Origin: Helicobacter labacensis
GTDB taxonomy: Bacteria; Campylobacterota; Campylobacteria; Campylobacterales; Helicobacteraceae
Length of the DNA: 33,089 bases
Direction: 5' to 3'
NCBI RefSeq assembly: GCF_003660285.1
Contig: NZ_QXQQ01000018.1
Span: 1-33,089, forward strand
Part shown: positions 7,650 through 16,305 of the stretch, piece by piece
Numbering within the stretch: position 1 is the stretch's first letter
How the letters are laid out: each line of letters starts with the position of its first letter
Program-made: the position numbers and the translations under genes
Notes under the pieces: generated by a model
Seen by the model: only the letters and a program-made list of their open reading frames with translations
Databases searched by the model: none
What the model was told of the DNA's origin: nothing

Positions 7650-8687
7650 TTACAAATCCCCTAGACTACTTAGCAAATCCAAATCTTCAATGGCGCGACT
7701 CGTGCCCCGCGCCACGGCTAAAAGAGGCTCTTCGCCCACAAAGACGGGCAATTTGACAATATTGCTTAGATATTTGTCCAAGCCACGAATGAGCGCGCCC
7801 CCACCAGTGAGCACCACGCCATTTTCTACAATGTCCCCGGCTAAATCGGGTTTGACTTCTTCTAAAACCGCCTTGAGCGCATTACTGATTTCGCGAATCT
7901 GCTCCTTGATCGCCTCGCGCACATCCTCGCTACTTAGGGTAATGGTGTTTAAAATCCCGCTCACCTGATCGCGCCCGCTCACCTCCATAGTCAAGGGGGG
8001 GTTGAGCTCGATTGCCGATCCGATAGCGATTTTAATCTCCTCGCCCGTGCGCTCTCCAATTTGCAGATTGTAGGTCTTGCGCACATAATCCACAATGCTC
8101 GCATCTAGTTTATTGCCCGCCACCCTAATACTCTTACTCACCACCAGCCCGCCTAGACTAATGACCCCAATTTCTGTCGTGCCCCCCCCAATATCTACAA
8201 TCAAGCTCCCTTGAGGGTCTTTTACCGGCAAGCCTGCCCCAATGGCAGCAGCCATAGGCTCTTCGATCAAAAAGACTTCACGCGCCCCAGCGCTCATCGC
8301 GCTTTCTTTAACCGCTTTGCGCTCCACACTGGTTAAGCCATAGGGCACGCACACCATGATGCGCGGACGAATCAAGGCTTTGCGTTGGTGGGCTTTTTCA
8401 ATGAAGTAGCGAATCATCTTTTCGGTGATGTCAAAATCAGCGATCACCCCATCTTTCATCGGGCGAATCGCCTGCACTCCAGCGGGAGTTTTACCAATCA
8501 TCTCCTTAGCTTCGCTCCCCACAGCCAGCACTTCCTCCATGCGATCGTATTTGTTGAGTTTAACCGCCACAATGGAGGGCTCGTTGATGATGATCCCCTG
8601 CCCTTTGACAGAGACCACGGTATTAGCTGTCCCCAAGTCGATGGCAACATCATGGGAGAAAACACCAATTAGTTTATCTAGTATCAT
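7650..8687 (-). CDS. mreB: Rod shape-determining protein MreB
   Basis: Bacterial actin that forms membrane-bound filaments and directs side-wall synthesis, 345 aa. Start chosen at the ATG at 8687 (MILDKLIGVFSHDVAIDLG), preceded by AAAGAAG; the open frame continues 26 codons upstream into clpX but without family similarity. Nucleotide-binding motifs: phosphate 1 VAIDLGTANTVV, phosphate 2 IVDIGGGTTEIGVIS, connect 2 and adenosine motif GVVLTGGGALIRGLD near residue 290. The Glu of FLIEEPMAAAIGAGLP is the usual hydrolysis region. A G8 run (8182-8189) is in frame. It sits between clpX (13-base gap) and mreC, the order recalled for HP1374-HP1372. Confidence 0.97.
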   Translation of the reverse strand: MILDKLIGVFSHDVAIDLGTANTVVSVKGQGIIINEPSIVAVKLNKYDRMEEVLAVGSEAKEMIGKTPAGVQAIRPMKDGVIADFDITEKMIRYFIEKAHQRKALIRPRIMVCVPYGLTSVERKAVKESAMSAGAREVFLIEEPMAAAIGAGLPVKDPQGSLIVDIGGGTTEIGVISLGGLVVSKSIRVAGNKLDASIVDYVRKTYNLQIGERTGEEIKIAIGSAIELNPPLTMEVSGRDQVSGILNTITLSSEDVREAIKEQIREISNALKAVLEEVKPDLAGDIVENGVVLTGGGALIRGLDKYLSNIVKLPVFVGEEPLLAVARGTSRAIEDLDLLSSLGDL

Positions 8688-8700
8688 AGACTTCTTTCTG

Positions 8701-10053
8701 TTAAGATGGCATGGGTAAGGGTTTGTTTTTCTTGATATACAAGGGTTTTTCTTGTTGCAAAACACACTCTTTGGTGATAATGACTTGGTAGTCCTTCAAA
8801 CCGGGCAAATCAAACATCACATCCATACTGAAACTTTCAATAATGGATCGCAAGCCCCGCGCGCCCACCTTGCGCTTGATAGCTAGATTGGCGATCTCTT
8901 CAATGGCACTGGGCTCAAAGATCAATTCCACGCCGTCCATTTTAAACAGCTGTTGGTATTGTTTGATAAGGGCGTTCTTAGGCTTGAGCAAAATATCCAC
9001 CATCGCCTCTTTAGAGATGGGCTTGAGGGTGGAGATGACGGGCAAACGCCCGATGAGCTCAGGGATCAGCCCATAACTAATGAGGTCCTCAGGTCCCACT
9101 AAATGCAAAATATCCTCTAGCTGCTCCTTGGTCTTTTTCTCATTACCAAAGCCTAGCACATTGCTATGGATACGCCGTTTGATGATGTCAATAATCCCAT
9201 CAAACGCCCCGCCACAAATGAAAAGAATATTGGTGGTGTCAATCTGCACAAAGTTTTCATTGGGGTGTTTGCGCCCACCCTTAGGGCTGACATTGACCAC
9301 ACTCCCCTCAATGATTTTTAATAGAGCTTGTTGCACGCCCTCCCCGGATACATCGCGGGTAATGGAGCGGTTTTCTGAGAGGCGCGCGATTTTATCGATC
9401 TCATCAATGAAAACAATCCCGCGTTGGGCGCGTTCTACATCTCCATCGCTAGCCTGCAATAAGCGCGTTAGGATATTCTCCACATCTTCGCCCACATAGC
9501 CCGCTTCTGTGAGGCTAGTCGCATCGCTAATGGCAATGGGGATATTCAAAAAGCGCGCTAAAGTCTGTGCCATCAAAGTTTTTCCACTTCCAGTAGGTCC
9601 CACTAGCAAGATATTAGATTTAGAAATCTCCACATCTTCTAAAGAGTCCTCTTGGGTGAAGTGCGCATCCTTACTGTGCTGTTTTTGTCTTTGTTTTTCT
9701 TGGTGGTTTAAGCGCTTGTAGTGGTTATAAACAGCCACGCTGAAAACCTTTTTAGCCTCTTCTTGCCCCACCACATAGTTATCTAGGTATTCTTTCAGCA
9801 CGCTAGGGGAGGGCACAAGGGTCGCGCCCACGCTCTTAGTGGCTTTAGGCAACATGTTTTCAATGAGTTCTAGGCGGTTGTTATCCAAAGTGCTGGGGTG
9901 CAAATCTGTGTGGAGTTCCTTGTAAAGATATTCAATACAATATTCACACACATGGGTGTCTTTTCCGGATTTTTTAGAAGAAAACACCAGGCGGCGTTGG
10001 TAACCTAAAGTGCTCTCTGGTTTGTTACAAAAACTACAATAACGGGTATTCAT
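8701..10053 (-). CDS. clpX: ATP-dependent protease ATP-binding subunit ClpX
   Basis: AAA+ unfoldase that feeds substrates to ClpP, 450 aa. The N-terminal zinc domain shows two Cys pairs (CSFC near residue 7 and CEYC near residue 37). The AAA core has Walker [13 protein letters not shown], Walker [12 protein letters not shown], pore loop GYVGEDVE, sensor region GGAFDGI, and IGRLPVIS; the C-terminal part has [15 protein letters not shown] 30-residue insert rich in Gln, Lys and acidic residues ([20 protein letters not shown]) before Walker A is longer than in E. coli. ATG at 10053 overlaps the lpxA stop by 4 bases. The family needs ClpP, which is not in the window. Confidence 0.97.
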   Translation of the reverse strand: MNTRYCSFCNKPESTLGYQRRLVFSSKKSGKDTHVCEYCIEYLYKELHTDLHPSTLDNNRLELIENMLPKATKSVGATLVPSPSVLKEYLDNYVVGQEEAKKVFSVAVYNHYKRLNHQEKQRQKQHSKDAHFTQEDSLEDVEISKSNILLVGPTGSGKTLMAQTLARFLNIPIAISDATSLTEAGYVGEDVENILTRLLQASDGDVERAQRGIVFIDEIDKIARLSENRSITRDVSGEGVQQALLKIIEGSVVNVSPKGGRKHPNENFVQIDTTNILFICGGAFDGIIDIIKRRIHSNVLGFGNEKKTKEQLEDILHLVGPEDLISYGLIPELIGRLPVISTLKPISKEAMVDILLKPKNALIKQYQQLFKMDGVELIFEPSAIEEIANLAIKRKVGARGLRSIIESFSMDVMFDLPGLKDYQVIITKECVLQQEKPLYIKKNKPLPMPS

Positions 10054-10850
10054 GTGTTCTCCTGAGTCAAATGTGCGGCTTTAAAGGCGACCCCGCGCTC
10101 ACTCTCTAAGATGAAACCGCAGATCTCTTGGGCGTGGGGGTTGTCTGGGTATTTAGCTAAGAGCTTGGTCGCGTTCTCGCGTATGGAAGTGTCTTCACAG
10201 GCAAAGAGCTTTTTATAAAGGGCACTAATGAAGTCAATCTCATGGCTTTGCAAAAGTTTGCGCATACGATGGCGGTTGATCCCCTTGATAAAGGCGCGAT
10301 TGCCCTCCACAATGCAATAAGGGGGAACATCTTTACCCAGCGCGCTAGCCCCAGCCACCATGCATCCCTTGGCGATACGCACGAATTGGTGGATGGCTGT
10401 AACCCCCCCGATATTGACATGATCGCCAATTTCAATATGTCCGGCTAAAGTAACCCCATTGGCTAAGATACAATAACTCCCAATCTGGCAATCATGGGCG
10501 ACATGCACATAGGCCATCAAGAGATTGTCATTACCTATACGCGTGATCCCCCCTCCGCCCTGCGTGCCCGGGTTAATCATGCAATATTCGCGAATGAGAT
10601 TGCGCTCCCCGATGAGAAGTTGGGTTTGTTCGCCATGGTATTTCAAGTCTTGGGGGATCGTGCCTAGAGTGGCGTAGGGAAAAACAACAGTGTGCTTTTT
10701 GATAGTAGTGCGCCCTAACACGGTAACATTATTGTAAAGCTCCACCCCCTCTTCTAAGGTTACATCAGGTCCAATGACACAAAAATGCCCGATATGCGCG
10801 CCCGGGGCGATGCAAGCCTTGGGGTCAACAATGGCCGTGGAGGCGATCAT
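10050..10850 (-). CDS. lpxA: UDP-N-acetylglucosamine O-acyltransferase LpxA
   Basis: First enzyme of lipid A synthesis: moves a 3-hydroxyacyl chain from ACP to UDP-GlcNAc; cytoplasmic trimer, 266 aa. The N-terminal two thirds are hexapeptide repeats forming a left-handed beta-helix ([40 protein letters not shown]). The catalytic His lies in [15 protein letters not shown], and [20 protein letters not shown] follows, as in E. coli LpxA. The C-terminal helical part begins at [10 protein letters not shown]. It is flanked by fabZ and clpX with 4-base overlaps on both sides. fabZ-lpxA pairing is widespread and balances fatty acid and lipid A flux. Confidence 0.97.
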   Translation of the reverse strand: MIASTAIVDPKACIAPGAHIGHFCVIGPDVTLEEGVELYNNVTVLGRTTIKKHTVVFPYATLGTIPQDLKYHGEQTQLLIGERNLIREYCMINPGTQGGGGITRIGNDNLLMAYVHVAHDCQIGSYCILANGVTLAGHIEIGDHVNIGGVTAIHQFVRIAKGCMVAGASALGKDVPPYCIVEGNRAFIKGINRHRMRKLLQSHEIDFISALYKKLFACEDTSIRENATKLLAKYPDNPHAQEICGFILESERGVAFKAAHLTQENT

Positions 10851-11344
10851 GCTAATTCTCCTGCACCCCTCTTGCCATTGTCTTTATCCACAATCATGGC
10901 TTTGAGTTCAGCCTCTGCCACGATCTTGTCATCCACCTTAGCCACCCCTCCCACCTGCCAAATCATGCCCTTGTGCCTAAGCACCTCCAAATAGTAATGG
11001 AGTTGATCCCCGGGGATCACCGGGTTGCGGAATTTCACGCGATCGATTGTCATGAAATAGACAAGCTTGGTGCGCGCCACCTCAGGGTCTACCCCAAATA
11101 AACTCACAAAGGCTAAAAGCCCGCCTGCTTGCGCCATGCCTTCTACAATCAGCACCCCCGGATAAATGGGCTTACTGGGGAAATGCCCCGTAAACACTTC
11201 TTCATTATAGGTGATGTTCTTATAGGCGTGCACCTGTTTGTAAGTTTGCAAGCCCACCACACGATCCACCAGCAAGAAGGGGTAGCGATGGGGGAGAATC
11301 TGGGCAATGGCATGGATATCCATATCTAACACACAATCTTGCAT
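10847..11344 (-). CDS. fabZ: 3-hydroxyacyl-ACP dehydratase FabZ
   Basis: Dehydrates 3-hydroxyacyl-ACP in fatty acid elongation; hot-dog fold, 165 aa from the ATG at 11344 (AGG about 10 bases upstream). An internal ATG at 11323 would remove 7 residues. Motifs: ILPHRYPFLLVDRVV near the start, catalytic His in FTGHFPSKPIYPGVLIVEG, and catalytic Glu in the following EGMAQAGG. KHKGMIWQVGGVAKVD is close to the H. pylori FabZ sequence I remember. The stop overlaps the lpxA start by 4 bases. Confidence 0.96.
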   Translation of the reverse strand: MQDCVLDMDIHAIAQILPHRYPFLLVDRVVGLQTYKQVHAYKNITYNEEVFTGHFPSKPIYPGVLIVEGMAQAGGLLAFVSLFGVDPEVARTKLVYFMTIDRVKFRNPVIPGDQLHYYLEVLRHKGMIWQVGGVAKVDDKIVAEAELKAMIVDKDNGKRGAGELA

Positions 11345-11410
11345 CTTCTAAGGCCTTTGCGTGAAATTCGATGAATTTTTGACTTTGCCATGCGCAAGCT
11401 TAAAACTCCA

Positions 11411-11956
11411 TTAGTGGCGCATTTTATGGTATTTGAACTCCACGCGCCCCAAGCCTAAAATGTGCCCCCGGATGGCATCGTGCAAATCGTTGATGAAAAA
11501 GGGGGGAGTCAAATTTACATGCGCAATATCTAGCGCGTAAACTTGGATTAAATAGTGGTGATCCCCATTGGGAGGCATAGGACCAATATAGACGCTATTG
11601 GCTAAATTGGAGGCGCGTTTTTCTTCTGGGCTTAAAGTAGAACGCCAGTAGCCTTCTGTGAGGGAATTAACTCCTTGAACGATATGTTTGTCTTCTAATG
11701 AGGCGTTTTGGGCTAATTTTGTGCCTGCAATATTGCCTACCACCCAGTGGATAAAGGGTTTGCCCATCACCACGCTCGCATCGTAATCCACGATCTCTAG
11801 GGCGTAACTCTTGGCTCCGGGCACACCCTCCCAAGAAATCTCAGGGGAGTGTTTAGGCAGACCGTGATCTAAAAAACTCTCAGGGGCGTTGCCACCAAAT
11901 TTGGGGTCTAAAAAACCTTGTGGGTCTGTGTGGATAGATACTTTAAAAACCTGCAT
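11411..11956 (-). CDS. YbhB/YbcL (RKIP/PEBP-like) family protein
   Basis: Phosphatidylethanolamine-binding-protein-like family, 181 aa from the ATG at 11956, which has AAAGGAG 5 bases upstream. Family motifs: ALEIVDYDASVVMGKPFIHW (the DxDxP-type pocket), WVVGNI, and SVYIGPMPPNGDHHYLIQVY (the GPxPP-xG-HHY signature), with DLHDAIRGHILGLG at the end. H. pylori HP0218 is the evident counterpart and starts at the same residue. The frame stays open upstream to 12085 and encodes a signal-peptide-like stretch (KALILAFTLLGVANSLLYS) that could be used from a TTG at 12046 next to the fqrB stop. So the product may be cytoplasmic, or partly exported. Molecular function of bacterial members is unsettled. 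Confidence 0.88.
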   Translation of the reverse strand: MQVFKVSIHTDPQGFLDPKFGGNAPESFLDHGLPKHSPEISWEGVPGAKSYALEIVDYDASVVMGKPFIHWVVGNIAGTKLAQNASLEDKHIVQGVNSLTEGYWRSTLSPEEKRASNLANSVYIGPMPPNGDHHYLIQVYALDIAHVNLTPPFFINDLHDAIRGHILGLGRVEFKYHKMRH

Positions 11957-12047
11957 GCGTTCTCCTTTGTGGTGCATAGATTGAGAATAAAGCAAGGAGT
12001 TTGCTACTCCCAGCAGAGTAAAAGCTAGAATGAGTGCTTTGCGCAAA

Positions 12048-13004
12048 CTAGACCAACCGCTCTTTGAGCACGCGTGCCACTTCAAAGCCCGCGTTCAACC
12101 CGACTCCAATGCTAGCCCCAGATTTATAGACAATGTCGCCCACTACATACAAGTTAGTGATATTGCTTTCATGTTCGGGACTCACAAGGGGCAAATTGTT
12201 CTCGCTCAAGGCTACTTTACACTTTTTCAAAAACTCCAAAGGGGTAGACCCCCCAATGGCAAATAAAACTCGATCGTAAAATCCATGCGTGCCGTCTTTA
12301 AAATTCACCTGCACCTGCCCTTGCGATTCGGCTAGGCTTTCAATATCCACCCCTAATTTGTGTTGCAAATTCTTATTAAAAGCCTCTTCTAGGTTTTTGA
12401 GATTGTCTTCATTGACACGGCTGAAGGTAGTCTGGCGGTAGTTTAAGGTGGTGTTATTGCTATTGGCTAGCGCGATGGCGTATTCCACCGCCGAATTGCC
12501 CCCTCCTACCACCAACACCTCCTCTTTTTCCTTGCAATCATTGATGGTGTAGACCACTTGGCGCATCACCTCTATGGGGATTGGGTAAGAAGGGCGGTTG
12601 GGTTGCCCCATTTTGCCAATGGCGATCACCACGCTCCTAGCCTTAAACACTTGGTTAGACCCGCTCACCACCTCAAATAAGTCTTCTTTTTTTACTACGC
12701 TCTCAATCCCCGTATTATAGGCGACATCAATATGGTGTTCGTCTAAAGCCTTCTGCAAGACTTCTAGCGCGCCCTCTTTATCTGTATCGCTAAAGGGAAT
12801 ATGCCCCTTAATATCCACGACCTGCTTGCGGTAATCCTTGTCCACGCGCTTATTGGCTTTATAATACTTGCGGATCATCCCACAGCTTTGCGCCTCTTTT
12901 TCACACAATAAAACTTTGGGGATTCCATTGAGCTTACACTCCACTGCCGTGGCGATCCCACTAGGTCCTGCCCCCACTACCACTACATCGTAAATCTCAC
13001 CCAT
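12048..13004 (-). CDS. fqrB: Flavodoxin:quinone / NADPH reductase FqrB (thioredoxin-reductase-like)
   Basis: FAD- and NADPH-binding oxidoreductase, 318 aa from the ATG at 13004 (AAAGGA 5 bases upstream; the earlier in-frame ATG at 13064 lies inside ccoS). FAD motif VVVGAGPSGIATAVE is at the N-terminus, the NADPH motif VLVVGGGNSAVEYA near residue 165, and LYVVGDI near the end. The redox CxxC of true thioredoxin reductases is absent. That fits H. pylori HP1164, first annotated as a thioredoxin reductase and later described as FqrB, which couples flavodoxin reduced by pyruvate oxidation to NADPH formation. It follows ccoS with one base between stop and start. Confidence 0.87.
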   Translation of the reverse strand: MGEIYDVVVVGAGPSGIATAVECKLNGIPKVLLCEKEAQSCGMIRKYYKANKRVDKDYRKQVVDIKGHIPFSDTDKEGALEVLQKALDEHHIDVAYNTGIESVVKKEDLFEVVSGSNQVFKARSVVIAIGKMGQPNRPSYPIPIEVMRQVVYTINDCKEKEEVLVVGGGNSAVEYAIALANSNNTTLNYRQTTFSRVNEDNLKNLEEAFNKNLQHKLGVDIESLAESQGQVQVNFKDGTHGFYDRVLFAIGGSTPLEFLKKCKVALSENNLPLVSPEHESNITNLYVVGDIVYKSGASIGVGLNAGFEVARVLKERLV

Positions 13005-13005
13005 G

Positions 13006-13197
13006 CTATCCTTTCTTCTTGAGTTCCTCTTGTTTGGCGGTGTGTAGATCGCTAGGGCTATCATACAGCAAGACCTCTAACATTTTCTTTTCATCGCTGA
13101 ACTGTTTGCCTCTCAAGCCCCATAAAAAGATGAGTAGTCCCACCAAGCCCAAGATCAACGAAACAAAGAGCATGAGAAACAGAGTGTTGGTATGCAT
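13006..13197 (-). CDS. ccoS: cbb3-type cytochrome oxidase assembly protein CcoS
   Basis: 63-aa single-pass membrane protein. The helix FLMLFVSLILGLVGLLIFLW is followed by GLRGKQFSDEKKMLEVLLYD, which matches the CcoS pattern (a Trp at the membrane edge, then x-GQF-D, then a V/I-L-x-D end). CcoS helps insert cofactors in the cbb3 oxidase, the only terminal oxidase of gastric Helicobacter. The ATG overlaps the alaS stop (TAATG) and fqrB follows after one base, so a respiratory assembly factor and an NADPH/quinone-linked reductase are translated in series. Assignment is by motif and size, since no catalytic residues exist to check. Confidence 0.82.
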   Translation of the reverse strand: MHTNTLFLMLFVSLILGLVGLLIFLWGLRGKQFSDEKKMLEVLLYDSPSDLHTAKQEELKKKG

Positions 13198-15794
13198 TAG
13201 CCAGCCATAAACTCTAAAGTGCTTTGCCTGAGGGTTTCCATCAAAGTCTGAACATCCTCAGGGGTGAGCGCACCCTCTTGCTTTTTAATCAATAAGCAAG
13301 CGTAGTCGCGCTTACCTCCACCTTTATTTTCATAACCCAAGGTTTCTAGCTGGCTCTTCAAACGCGCGAGCAAAGCCAACATATCCTGATTCCCCAGCGA
13401 TTTGAGCGATAGTTCTAGGGCATGTTTTTGTGGATTAGGGCACACAAAGAGCGCGACCAAGTTCTTTTGTTGTTTTTTATGCGTGTCTATGAGGGAGAAA
13501 AACTCTTTGAGATTCTCTTTTTGGGCGTGCAATAGGGCAAGTTGTTGATCACACACCGGATACCATTGCACCAAGTGCGCGCAATCCTGCTTGGGGCGTT
13601 GAGCCTTGGTAGCCTTTTGGTAGGTTTTTAATTGGTGGCGCGCCTCTTTAAGCGCGGCGCGTTCTTGGGCGATGAAGTGGTAGTAGGCTTTCCCACACAC
13701 CGCCTCAATGCGCCTAACCCCTGCGCTCACACTCGAGCTTTTAGTGATAGCGAACCCTCCAATGTGCGCGCTATCGCTTACATGCACCCCCCCGCACGCC
13801 TCTAGGCTGTCTGCGATCTTCACCACGCGCACCTCTTGCAAATACTTGTCTTCAAACAACATCACAGCCCCCCTTTCTTTAGCCTGATCGGCTTGCAGGT
13901 GGTCGATGTGCGTGCTAGTTCCCATGCTAATTTGGGCGTTCACAAAGGCTTCAACCGCTTCTATCTCTAAGTCGCTCAAGGGGCGATAAAAGCTAAAATC
14001 AAAGCGCAAGCGCTGTGCCTCTATATGGCTTCCCTTTTGTTGAATCTGGGCACTTTTGTGTTCGGCGCGTGCAGCTTGACCCAACACCTCTCTTAGAGCT
14101 AAATGCAAAAGATGAGTCGCGCTGTGGTGCTTAGCGATCTCGGCGCGCTCGCTCACCTTAGCGATCACGCACCCACCCACATGCACAGGCGCGATCAATT
14201 CCACTAAACTGAGGTTGATCGCGCCCACCTTTTGGGTGTCTAGCACATGGGCTAGAGGATGGTGGCTAGGATCTAAGAGCACGCCCTTATCCCCAATGGG
14301 TCCCCCACCTTGGGGGTAAAAAGGAGTTTTATCCAAGACCACATACGCCCTCCCGCTTTGCACGCTTGGCACAGAAGTTAACACGCCCTGGGTATTAGGC
14401 GCAAACAACGCGCGGATCGTGGCTTGCAAACTTTCATGCTGGTAACCCTCAAAGACATTGGGGGCTAGCGCGCTTAGATCAAGAGTTTTTAGATCGTCTT
14501 TGCTCCCGCTTTGTTTGAATTGGGAGCGTTGTCTTTGCTCTTGCATGCACGCCTCATAGCCAGCCAAATCCACTTCTATATCTTTATCGCGCAACATGTC
14601 CATGGTTAAATCCAAGGGAAAGCCATAGGTGTCATAGAGTTTAAAAGCCACCGCCCCGCTGAAAATCTCATTGCTCTGCGCTAACGCGCTCTCAAAAAGA
14701 TGCATGCCCTTTTCTAGAGTGCTCAAGAACAATTCTTCTTCAGCCATGCATTCAGCTTGCAAGCTCTCTTGTTGTTCTTGCAAAATGGGATAATCGCGCA
14801 TGGACGCACACACGCCCCCTAGAATTTTATAGAAAAAAGGTTCATCAAGTGTGCGCCCCTTAGCATGTTCGAGCAAGTAACCATGCCTTAGCGCGCGCCG
14901 TAGAATGCGCCTGAGCACATAGCCCCTACCGGTATTGTCAAAATACACCCCCATAGCCAGTAAAAACGCCACGCTCCTAGCGTGATCGGCAAGCACCCTA
15001 AAAGATTCTTTATGCGCGCTGTAGGGTAAACCAAAAACCTCTTCAATACATGCCATCAAAGGCTTAAATAAAGAAGAATCAAAATTGTTCTGCACCCCCT
15101 CTAATAAGGCTTGCACCCTCTCTAAACCCATGCCCGTGTCAATACAAGGCTGACTCAAGGGGGTTAATACCCCCTCTTTGGAGCGGTTGTATTGCATGAA
15201 AACCAAATTCCAAATCTCCAAAAAGCGATCTCCATCGCCCCCAAAATAATCCTCTTTAGAGTGGAACGCCTGCGCGCCCTGATCGATGTAAATCTCACTG
15301 CAATACCCGCAAGGTCCCGTGTCTGCCATTTGCCAAAAGTTGTCCTTATCGCCCATGGTCTTGATATGACTAGGGTGGACAAATTTTTGCCACAATTTGT
15401 AGGCTTCGTGATCTTTTTCGTGCACGCTAATGTAAATGTCCTGCTCTTTAAAACCCAAAGTGCCCCGCACAAAAGCGTAAGCGTAAGCGATCGCCTCTTC
15501 TTTAAAGTAGTCAAAGAAAGAGAAATTCCCTAACATCTCAAATAGGGTATGGTGGCGGTTGGTATAACCCACATTTTCTAAGTCGTTGTGCTTCCCTCCC
15601 GCACGCATGCACAGCTGGGCACTCGTGGCGCGCGGAGCAAAGGGCGCAACCTTGCCTAGAAAAATATCCTTGAATTGCACCATGCCCGCATTGGTGAAGA
15701 GCAGGCTAGAATCCTCAGGCACCAAGCTAGAGCTAGGCACACGCACATGCTTTAAATCTTCAAAATGCTGTAAAAAAGCACTCTTAATATCCAT
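13197..15794 (-). CDS. alaS: Alanyl-tRNA synthetase
   Basis: Class II synthetase, 865 aa from the ATG at 15794 (MDIKSAFLQHFEDLKHVRV), with GGAG upstream; the open frame extends 26 codons further but without similarity. The catalytic domain shows SLLFTNAGMVQFKDIFLG, RHHTLFEMLGNFSFFDYF and DTGMGLERVQALLEG. The editing domain carries the zinc ligands HSATHLLH and EACGGVHVSD. A C-terminal domain follows with reduced length and low similarity, as in other Helicobacter. It is the first gene of a long minus-strand run, with an extended -10 box 25 bases upstream, and it overlaps ccoS by one base. Confidence 0.97.
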   Translation of the reverse strand: MDIKSAFLQHFEDLKHVRVPSSSLVPEDSSLLFTNAGMVQFKDIFLGKVAPFAPRATSAQLCMRAGGKHNDLENVGYTNRHHTLFEMLGNFSFFDYFKEEAIAYAYAFVRGTLGFKEQDIYISVHEKDHEAYKLWQKFVHPSHIKTMGDKDNFWQMADTGPCGYCSEIYIDQGAQAFHSKEDYFGGDGDRFLEIWNLVFMQYNRSKEGVLTPLSQPCIDTGMGLERVQALLEGVQNNFDSSLFKPLMACIEEVFGLPYSAHKESFRVLADHARSVAFLLAMGVYFDNTGRGYVLRRILRRALRHGYLLEHAKGRTLDEPFFYKILGGVCASMRDYPILQEQQESLQAECMAEEELFLSTLEKGMHLFESALAQSNEIFSGAVAFKLYDTYGFPLDLTMDMLRDKDIEVDLAGYEACMQEQRQRSQFKQSGSKDDLKTLDLSALAPNVFEGYQHESLQATIRALFAPNTQGVLTSVPSVQSGRAYVVLDKTPFYPQGGGPIGDKGVLLDPSHHPLAHVLDTQKVGAINLSLVELIAPVHVGGCVIAKVSERAEIAKHHSATHLLHLALREVLGQAARAEHKSAQIQQKGSHIEAQRLRFDFSFYRPLSDLEIEAVEAFVNAQISMGTSTHIDHLQADQAKERGAVMLFEDKYLQEVRVVKIADSLEACGGVHVSDSAHIGGFAITKSSSVSAGVRRIEAVCGKAYYHFIAQERAALKEARHQLKTYQKATKAQRPKQDCAHLVQWYPVCDQQLALLHAQKENLKEFFSLIDTHKKQQKNLVALFVCPNPQKHALELSLKSLGNQDMLALLARLKSQLETLGYENKGGGKRDYACLLIKKQEGALTPEDVQTLMETLRQSTLEFMAG

Positions 15795-15819
15795 AGGTTC
15801 TCCACGACAATATGGGCGC

Positions 15820-15828
15820 ATTATAGCA
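15820..15828 (-). promoter_or_regulatory. Putative promoter (extended -10) of alaS operon
   Basis: On the minus strand the string TGCTATAAT is a textbook extended -10 box. It lies 25 bases before the alaS ATG, which allows a short leader with the GGAG ribosome site. No clear -35. Confidence 0.6.
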
Positions 15829-15861
15829 TATTGCTTTGGGGTTGTGGTTAGGTGTTGGTTG

Positions 15862-15869
15862 TTTTTTTT
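15862..15869 (+). repeat. T8 homopolymer in the divergent alaS / 15931 gap
   Basis: Eight T flanked by GTTG and CAAC, so a small hairpin is also possible. It lies 61 bases before the GTG start of the His-rich gene. In Helicobacter, T tracts at this distance can alter promoter strength through length change; that role here is only a possibility. Confidence 0.5.
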
Positions 15870-15885
15870 CAACTAAACTAAAAAG

Positions 15886-15909
15886 TGGCTTAAGGTTAGG
15901 TTTAAGCCA
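15886..15909 (+). promoter_or_regulatory. Perfect 8-bp inverted repeat in the leader of the His-rich gene
   Basis: TGGCTTAA, an 8-base loop (GGTTAGGT), then TTAAGCCA. The repeat ends 9 bases before the AAAGGAG ribosome site of the gene starting at 15931. It could be an operator or an RNA hairpin near the ribosome site. No match to Fur or NikR boxes known to me. Confidence 0.5.
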
Positions 15910-15930
15910 GAATCAATCAAAGGAGATTGT

Positions 15931-16305
15931 GTGGATCTGTTAATCCAAAACATCAAACAAGACGATCTAGGAAGTTTTCAAGAGCTCGCGGCTCGTTTGG
16001 GGGTTTCTTTGGAGGTGTTGCCCGCACACACCCCTCATGATCACGATCATGTAGAAGTGTTGGACGCACACGCCCCCGATCATTTAGAGATTTTTGCCAA
16101 CACGCCCGCCGATGGGGATTGTGCCAGCTTAGAAAATGCGGGAGAAGAACCCGGTAGTTATAGGCGTTCCTCGCGCGTGTGCAATTCCTATTACAACCCT
16201 CTTAACACCCACCAAAGGGATCATAGGGCGCACGATGAATGCGAGCGCGAACGCACACACCGCTACAAAAAGGACCACTCTAACCCCTCAGAGCCATTTT
16301 TCTAG
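15931..16305 (+). CDS. Unrecognised His/Asp-rich small protein
   Basis: 124 aa from a GTG at 15931 with a very good ribosome site (AAAGGAG, 5 bases upstream). I do not recognise the family. Residues 1-33 look like an ordinary folded or helical segment (LLIQNIKQDDLGSFQELAAR). Next comes an acidic, His-rich region with HTPHDHDHVEVLDAHAPDH, which could bind metal ions. The C-terminal third (from ~residue 70) is basic and rich in His, Arg and Tyr, with single Cys residues. There the codon choice is less convincing, and another frame (16136-16348) is also open. So a frameshift in the second half cannot be excluded. It stands alone between two minus-strand operons and its end overlaps the convergent Sel1 gene by 18 bases. 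Confidence 0.55.
   Translation: MDLLIQNIKQDDLGSFQELAARLGVSLEVLPAHTPHDHDHVEVLDAHAPDHLEIFANTPADGDCASLENAGEEPGSYRRSSRVCNSYYNPLNTHQRDHRAHDECERERTHRYKKDHSNPSEPFF

Noticed and set aside
11364-11378. AAATTC-GAT-GAATTT hairpin between fabZ and the YbhB gene
   Set aside because: The T run is only on the plus strand, where no gene ends; on the transcribed strand it lacks a T tail, so not a terminator for this operon.
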